Assembly (NCBI GenBank): GCA_001796525.1
Contig: MGMT01000018.1
Location: 1 to 9,683 of the forward strand
Direction: 5' to 3'
Source of the DNA: Chloroflexi bacterium RBG_13_51_52
GTDB lineage: Bacteria; Chloroflexota; Dehalococcoidia; Dehalococcoidales; RBG-16-60-22
DNA: 9,683 bases
In this document: one piece after another, positions 5,540 through 9,683 of the stretch
Layout: every line of letters begins with the position of its first letter
Numbering within the stretch: position 1 is the stretch's first letter
Position numbers and translations under genes: made by a program
Notes under the pieces: generated by a model
The model's database searches: none
Seen by the model: only the letters and a program-made list of their open reading frames with translations
What the model was told of the DNA's origin: nothing

Positions 5540-6694
5540 ATGGATGTGTTTATAGACGCATTAAACAGCCTGGGCCAGGGATTCCTTAACCTTACCTGGC
5601 AGAGCGGCATCATGATATCAATCGGATGCCTGCTGCTTTACCTCGGCATCGGGCGGAAGATAGAGCCTCTGCTGCTGATACCCATCGGCTTCGGGGTGGT
5701 GCTGGGGAACCTGCCGCTGGCAAATCTCGCCGCGCAGGACGAGGGTGGGGTTATCAATCTGCTCTATAATACCGGCATTCTTACGGAAATATTCCCCGTT
5801 TTATTGTTCGTAGGGCTGGGGGCGATGATCGACTTCGGGCCGCTGCTGGCAAACCCCATCGTCCTGATATTCGGGGCGGCGGGGCAGTTCGGCATTTTCA
5901 TTACGCTTTTGCTGGCGCTGGGTCTGGGTTTCGCTAAACAGGAGGCGGTATCGATAGCGGTCATTGGGGCATGCGACGGACCGACGGCGATATACGTAGC
6001 TTCAAAGTTCGCGCGCGATTTATTGCCGGCGGTATCGATAGCGGCGTATTCCTACATGGCGCTGGTGCCCATCATCCAGCCCCCTATAATGCGGGCGATG
6101 ACGACGAAGAAGGAGCGCGCCATACTGATGCCGCCCGGCGAGAAACATGTCTCGCAGAGGGTTAAAATCCTTTTCCCGATAATCGCCGGAATACTAACAA
6201 TATTGATAGCGCCGATGGGCGCGCCGCTGATGGGGATGCTGATGCTCGGCAATTTGCTGAAGGAGTCGGGCGTCGTCAGCAGGCTGGTGGATGTCTCGGA
6301 GAACACCATCGCCAACACGGTCACGCTTTTGCTGGGTCTGTGCATCGGGGCATCGATGCTGGGTGGTAACTTCTTAAAGTGGGACACGATACTGGTGTTT
6401 CTGCTGGGTTTCATCGCTATTTTTATGGACACGGTAACCGGCATGTTACTAGGGAAATTAATTAAGGTGATATCCAAGGGCAAGATAAATCCGCTCTTAG
6501 GGGCGGCTGGCACTTCCGCCTTCCCGATGTCGGCCCGGGTGGTACAGAAGGAAGGGCAGAAAGCCAATCCGCGCAGCTTCCTCCTGTGGCACGCCATCGG
6601 GGCGAACGCCGGCGGCCAGATAGGGTCGGTAATGGCGGCTTCGGTAATGCTGGCGGTAATGAGCGGGCTGGGAATAGGGCCGCTGGGGGGATAA
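5540..6694 (+). CDS. oadB: Sodium-translocating decarboxylase beta subunit
   Basis: This integral-membrane protein decarboxylates carboxybiotin and uses the energy to export sodium ions. It is 384 residues, matching the shorter methylmalonyl-CoA/glutaconyl-CoA decarboxylase class. Many hydrophobic segments alternate with short loops across its length. Residues known to matter in Klebsiella OadB have clear counterparts: the GACDGPTAIY motif with Asp146 (Asp203 there), YSYMALVPIIQPP with Tyr172 (Tyr229), and near the end GANAGGQIGS with Asn356 and Ser363 (Asn373 and Ser382). Conservation of these suggests a working ion pathway. It follows the gamma gene by 18 bp; AGGG lies about 15 nt before ATG 5540, too far to be a good ribosome site, so translational coupling is likely. 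The coupled substrate (oxaloacetate, methylmalonyl-CoA, glutaconyl-CoA or malonate) cannot be set because the alpha subunit is not in the window. Confidence 0.95.
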   Translation: MDVFIDALNSLGQGFLNLTWQSGIMISIGCLLLYLGIGRKIEPLLLIPIGFGVVLGNLPLANLAAQDEGGVINLLYNTGILTEIFPVLLFVGLGAMIDFGPLLANPIVLIFGAAGQFGIFITLLLALGLGFAKQEAVSIAVIGACDGPTAIYVASKFARDLLPAVSIAAYSYMALVPIIQPPIMRAMTTKKERAILMPPGEKHVSQRVKILFPIIAGILTILIAPMGAPLMGMLMLGNLLKESGVVSRLVDVSENTIANTVTLLLGLCIGASMLGGNFLKWDTILVFLLGFIAIFMDTVTGMLLGKLIKVISKGKINPLLGAAGTSAFPMSARVVQKEGQKANPRSFLLWHAIGANAGGQIGSVMAASVMLAVMSGLGIGPLGG

Positions 6695-6729
6695 ACTCTA
6701 AGTATTAAGTACTAAACTCTAAACTCTAA
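6695..6729. repeat. Five tandem degenerate heptamers ending in TAA
   Basis: Directly after the beta-subunit stop codon come five 7-bp units: ACTCTAA, GTATTAA, GTACTAA, ACTCTAA, ACTCTAA. All end in TAA and three are identical. The unit phase is exact, so it is a slipped-strand or degenerate tandem array rather than chance AT-rich sequence. It lies between convergent genes and does not form a GC-rich terminator. Confidence 0.7.
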
Positions 6730-6770
6730 ATAAGTATAATTTATAATTGATTTAAAAACAGGACTATTTT

Positions 6771-7889
6771 TTACTCGATGGCGCAATTTCCCTCTGAATC
6801 CGTGATTATCAGAAGAATATCGTTGTCTCCATCCGCAGCGCATGTCGAGCCGGCAATAACATATTGACCATTCGTTTTTCTTAATATATAAAAACCGCCT
6901 TCACTGTTTGAATCACCAAAAGTTCGGGACCATTCTTCATTTCCAGATTCATCTATTTTTACCATGTACACATCACCACTGCCGTTGCCATAGGAGCATG
7001 TCCATCCGACGAATATATAGCCCCCATCCGGAGCAATTATCACAGAGGTGGCAATATCATTTTTTTCACCACCATAGTTTTTTCGCCATTCGATTTCTCC
7101 GTTCATATCGGTTTTTATAAGACAAGCGTCGGCGTGATCACCTGTAAGATTGCCGCTTTGTCCGGCGATTATGTATCCATTATCACTGGTTTGTTTGATA
7201 CCGTAGAAGCCATCATCGGCTTCTCCCAGGACCTTTTGCCATTGAAAATACTTGTTTATATCATGTTTTATAATCATTGGACATAATTCCAAACCGGGGC
7301 TCATCGTAGAACCACGAAGTGAAATATATTCACCCTCTGTTGTTCTAATTTGATAATTGGCATCACCATAATCTACTAATGCCAAACTGCCCTCTATCCT
7401 TGCTGTACTGATAATATTGCCTTGTTGGTCCATTACTATTTCATAGGGCACGCACTCTTCTTGTGTGTTCGGATCGACACAGAGAGTAGTTAGATAAATA
7501 GTGCCATCGTTTCTTTCAATAACCGTGCCATGAAGGGTTGTTGGGCAATATGTTTCAATTTCTATTATCTTTTTCCAGACCAAATCGCCTTTCCCATCTA
7601 TTTTGGATACCCCTAAATAGTTACAGTCGCATTCGTCTGAAAAAGGTATTTTACTCACAATAATGTATCCGTTGTCTCTTGATACAATCACCACAACCCC
7701 TCTCTCTTGTTCGGTTCCTCTATATATCCAGCCACATTGTGTTTCAGATTCTGGAGTAGTTAGAAGAGGGGTTGTCTTGTCACTGATTTCTCCACAGCCA
7801 CCACACGATGATATGATCAATGAAGTCATCAGGGAAATAAGTAGAATATGTTTTAATGACAAAACCTTAAATTTATCCTGACGGATCAT
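6771..7889 (-). CDS. Cysteine-rich exported lipoprotein with propeller-like repeats
   Basis: The 372-residue product begins with a lipoprotein signal: basic MIRQDKFKVLSLK, a hydrophobic core, and lipobox ISSC with Cys29 as the lipidated residue. The mature part has recurring units of the kind DNGYIIAG...D.CLIKTD.NGEIEW.K.YGG (near 236-273, 286-324 and 338-367, with weaker ones at 72-107 and earlier), a pattern typical of beta-propeller blades such as PQQ-like or delta-60 repeats. There are 13 cysteines, 12 after the signal, many in loops (DECDC at 86-89). No catalytic residues are recognised and the function is unknown; surface binding or a structural role would be a guess. ATG 7889 follows AAGGAG by 8 nt. 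The gene is visibly more AT-rich than its neighbours and points against them, suggesting separate origin. Confidence 0.85.
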   Translation of the reverse strand: MIRQDKFKVLSLKHILLISLMTSLIISSCGGCGEISDKTTPLLTTPESETQCGWIYRGTEQERGVVVIVSRDNGYIIVSKIPFSDECDCNYLGVSKIDGKGDLVWKKIIEIETYCPTTLHGTVIERNDGTIYLTTLCVDPNTQEECVPYEIVMDQQGNIISTARIEGSLALVDYGDANYQIRTTEGEYISLRGSTMSPGLELCPMIIKHDINKYFQWQKVLGEADDGFYGIKQTSDNGYIIAGQSGNLTGDHADACLIKTDMNGEIEWRKNYGGEKNDIATSVIIAPDGGYIFVGWTCSYGNGSGDVYMVKIDESGNEEWSRTFGDSNSEGGFYILRKTNGQYVIAGSTCAADGDNDILLIITDSEGNCAIE

Positions 7890-8032
7890 TGGTAAATCTC
7901 CTTCTTTGCACGTAAAGCCATATTGTCTTCCTGCGTCAGACTATATGAAAATGCTTACGCCATTCTAACAACCCATATTAATTAATTCAAATTACGATCT
8001 CATCCATTAATACCCCAGGGGAGTAGCCTGCG

Positions 8033-8054
8033 GAGAGGGGTGCCAGCCCCTCTC
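8033..8054. repeat. Perfect 8-bp inverted repeat in a GC-rich spacer
   Basis: GAGAGGGG (8033-8040) and CCCCTCTC (8047-8054) flank the 6-nt loop TGCCAG. It lacks a U-tract on either strand, so it is more like part of a palindromic intergenic element than a terminator. Confidence 0.6.
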
Positions 8055-8063
8055 AACTAACCC

Positions 8064-8162
8064 TCCCCCTTCCTTTCGTAAAGAGCCTGTCCCGAGCTTG
8101 CCGCGGGAAAGGGGGATAAAGGGGGATGGTTTTTTAACCGGCAAGGGGGTAAGGTAAAAACC
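8064..8162. repeat. Foldable GC-rich intergenic element with a tandem decamer
   Basis: CCCCCTT near 8064-8070 can pair with AAGGGGG at 8109-8115, enclosing a smaller TCCCG/CGGGA stem. AAAGGGGGAT then occurs twice in tandem (8108-8117 and 8118-8127), and GGTTTTT (8128-8134) can pair with AAAAACC (8156-8162). The inner part, CCTGTCCCGAGCTTG, resembles from memory a dispersed palindromic repeat found between genes in several bacterial groups; that likeness has not been checked. Confidence 0.5.
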
Positions 8163-8290
8163 ACAGTCATGACAAAACCACGTTTACATTTAACCTCCCC
8201 CCGCCCTATACTTTATAGGCACATATACCGGCCGTTTCACGCGACGCCTTAACAAGTTACCATGATATAAAGGAAAAACAACTAAAATTT

Positions 8291-8434
8291 ACGGAACGAA
8301 TCGTAGCTAAACTGGTTAAAAACGTTAAAAAATGACGAAACGAATTGAAGCTAAAAATCAAAAAAATATGGTAATTTACCTAAAAAATAAAAAATTTAAA
8401 AAAAGCCATTTTTACAAAACGAATCAAAGCTAAA
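8291..8434. repeat. Three imperfect 21-nt direct repeats upstream of radA
   Basis: Copies at 8291-8311, 8335-8355 and 8414-8434 share ACRR followed by the 17-nt core AACGAATYRWAGCTAAA. Start-to-start distances are 44 and 79 bp, so they are not an even array. The segment around them is very AT-rich. A fourth partial copy, the identical 12-mer ATTGAAGCTAAA of the second repeat, lies inside radA at 8684-8695. They could be protein-binding sites or decayed copies of a dispersed repeat. Confidence 0.7.
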
Positions 8435-8441
8435 GATGGAG

Positions 8442-8457
8442 AGGACGTTAGCGTCCT
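8442..8457 (+). promoter_or_regulatory. Hairpin AGGACG-TTAG-CGTCCT touching the radA -35
   Basis: A perfect 6-bp inverted repeat around TTAG ends on the first base of the candidate -35 (8457). As DNA it could be an operator near the radA promoter; as RNA from the left it could be a short terminator, since TTGCCTTCTTTT follows. The U-tract is interrupted, so termination would be weak. Confidence 0.4.
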
Positions 8458-8485
8458 TGCCTTCTTTTATCAAATCTAGTAAAGT
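8457..8485 (+). promoter_or_regulatory. Candidate leaderless promoter of radA
   Basis: TTGCCT (8457-8462, four of six) and TAAAGT (8480-8485, four of six) are separated by exactly 17 bp. The -10 ends 6 nt before the radA ATG, so transcription would begin at or next to the start codon. The lack of any Shine-Dalgarno sequence before radA fits a leaderless message. Confidence 0.4.
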
Positions 8486-8491
8486 CATGCT

Positions 8492-9683
8492 ATGAGCAAA
8501 TCCTCCGCTAAAGTCGTTTACGTCTGCAAGGAGTGCGGCAAGGAGAGCCTTAAATGGCTGGGACGCTGCCCGGACTGCCAGCAGTGGAATACCTTTGGTG
8601 AGATGACTCTTAACACTACTAGAGCCTCCTCCCTCCGCCCCGCCGGGCCTCAAGCTTTACCGCAGGAGCTTTCCCGGGTAGAGATTGAAGCTAAAGACCG
8701 CAAGCCAATACCACTGGAGGAGTTCAATCGGGTGTTGGGTGGTGGACTGGTGGCGGGGTCTTTGGTATTAATCAGCGGCGACCCCGGCATCGGCAAGTCA
8801 ACGCTTTTGCTGCAGGCGGCGGCATCCATCGCCGATGAACGTCACCGCGTGGTATACGTTACCGGCGAGGAAACAGCCCAACAGATAAAGCTGCGGGCAA
8901 GGCGTCTGGGACTGGAAGGGGAGGGGCTTTTCATCCTGGCGGAGACGGACATCGATGCGGTGATAGAGCAGGCGGAACAGGCGGAGCCGGCGCTGGTGAT
9001 TATCGACTCCATACAGACGGTGTATATACCCGGATCGGAATCGGGGGCGGGCAGCGTATCACAGGTGCGCGACTGCACGATGCGGATGATGCAGTGGGCG
9101 AAGACTCACGGCGTGCCTGTCTTTATCTCGGGACACGTCACCAAAGAGGGCGCCATCGCCGGACCTAAAGTCCTGGAACATATCGTCGATGTCGTCCTTT
9201 ATTTAGAGGGGGAGCCTTTCAGCGCCTATAGATTATTGCGGTGCGTCAAGAACCGCTTCGGCTCCACCAACGAGGTGGGCGTTTTCGAGATGAAAGAGGA
9301 AGGCATGGTAGAGGTGGCGAATCCATCGCTGGCCTTCCTGTCGCAAAGGGGAGTGGAAACGGTGGGGTCGGCGGTCGTGCCGGTCATCGAGGGCAGTCGG
9401 CCTTTACTGGTGGAAATACAGGCATTAACGACCATCAACAGCTTCGGGCAGCCGCGGCGGACGGCCAACGGCGTGGACTTCAATCGACTGCTGATAGTAG
9501 CCGCGGTGCTTTCGAGAAGGGTGGGGCTGAAGCTGGGCAACCAGGACATTATCGTCAACGTGGCGGGGGGCTTAAAGGTGGGCGAGCCGGCCGCGGACCT
9601 GGGGATGGCTTTAGCGATTGCCTCCAGCTATAGAGACGCGGAGGTGATGGCGCAGACGGCGGCGGTGGGCGAGGTGGGCTTAA
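8492..9683 (+). CDS. radA: DNA repair protein RadA/Sms, 3' end outside the window
   Basis: RadA is a RecA-like ATPase that drives branch migration during recombinational repair and transformation. The frame is open from ATG 8492 to the edge, giving 397 of an expected 450-460 residues. In order: a zinc finger C12-x2-C15-x10-C26-x2-C29; Walker A GDPGIGKST (96-104); GEET (125-128), where GEES is usual; Walker B LVIIDS (168-173); the RadA-specific KNRFG (253-257); and the start of the Lon-like C-terminal domain, reaching GEVGL at the end. The start is set by the conserved MSKSSAKVVYVCKECG opening. There is no ribosome site; upstream ATG at 8487 reads only Met-Leu-stop and overlaps this start. In many Gram-positive genomes radA follows clpC directly, whereas here they lie 3.5 kb apart. 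Confidence 0.96.
   Translation, partial: MSKSSAKVVYVCKECGKESLKWLGRCPDCQQWNTFGEMTLNTTRASSLRPAGPQALPQELSRVEIEAKDRKPIPLEEFNRVLGGGLVAGSLVLISGDPGIGKSTLLLQAAASIADERHRVVYVTGEETAQQIKLRARRLGLEGEGLFILAETDIDAVIEQAEQAEPALVIIDSIQTVYIPGSESGAGSVSQVRDCTMRMMQWAKTHGVPVFISGHVTKEGAIAGPKVLEHIVDVVLYLEGEPFSAYRLLRCVKNRFGSTNEVGVFEMKEEGMVEVANPSLAFLSQRGVETVGSAVVPVIEGSRPLLVEIQALTTINSFGQPRRTANGVDFNRLLIVAAVLSRRVGLKLGNQDIIVNVAGGLKVGEPAADLGMALAIASSYRDAEVMAQTAAVGEVGL

Larger units (their letters stand above)
7890..8491. other. 602-bp non-coding region between the lipoprotein gene and radA
   Basis: No credible gene was found here. From left to right it has the lipoprotein leader and possible -10 (TATAGT on the minus strand, 7940-7945) with a poor -35; a GC-rich foldable half (8014-8162); a small palindrome CCTATA-CTT-TATAGG (8205-8219); an AT-rich half with three imperfect 21-nt direct repeats (8291-8434); and a hairpin and candidate promoter next to radA (8442-8485). 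The sharp change in base composition near 8260 suggests two separately acquired pieces. Confidence 0.6.

Noticed and set aside
8291..8434. CRISPR array
   Set aside because: Only three imperfect 21-nt repeats with very unequal gaps (23 and 58 nt), no dyad symmetry and no cas genes.
8396..8653. 85-residue minus-strand frame near radA
   Set aside because: It is antisense to the radA zinc-finger region and has no recognisable features; the FSFDSF-like string in it comes from a direct repeat whose spacing is not a multiple of three.

Overview
The window reads as chromosomal DNA of an anaerobic bacterium, most probably of the Chloroflexota (Dehalococcoidia-like). This rests on gene content and style only: a DUF370/RemA-gmk pair, a ClpC of the Gram-positive type, a biotin-dependent sodium-pump decarboxylase, a 5S rRNA gene standing alone, and a moderately GC-rich core broken by AT-rich or hairpin-rich spacers. 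The phylum is an inference and no marker here proves it.

Left part (1-1679, minus strand): a remA-like gene and gmk overlap by 11 bp and form a tight pair behind a good sigma-A promoter at 1651-1679. About 150 bp beyond gmk, with its own extended -10 box, lies the 5' part of a GlcD-type FAD-binding oxidoreductase that runs off the left edge. The 322-bp gap between remA and the 5S gene is a divergent control region. It holds the remA promoter, a perfect 17-bp palindrome, two candidate rightward promoters and a boxA-like antitermination element.

Middle (1883-6694, plus strand): a solitary 5S rRNA gene, then a 931-residue ClpC unfoldase with an unusual C-terminal region of about 115-140 residues. 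Next comes a three-gene set: a stand-alone biotin carrier protein (TTG start), a 47-residue gamma subunit, and the integral-membrane beta subunit of a sodium-translocating decarboxylase. The carboxyltransferase (alpha) subunit that would load the biotin is absent here and must be elsewhere if the pump works.

Right part (6695-9683): a tandem heptamer array follows the beta-subunit gene. A convergent, AT-rich, cysteine-rich lipoprotein gene lies on the minus strand. A 602-bp non-coding stretch follows, with a GC-rich foldable half and an AT-rich half carrying three 21-nt imperfect direct repeats. Then radA/sms begins, apparently from a leaderless promoter, and runs off the right edge. clpC and radA are adjacent in many Gram-positive genomes; here the sodium-pump genes, the lipoprotein gene and the repeats lie between them, so 4951-8491 looks like an insertion into an old gene order.

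No new defence or mobile system is visible. The most unusual items are the ClpC tail, the solitary 5S gene with its own boxA leader, the alpha-less pump set between clpC and radA, and the repeats before radA.
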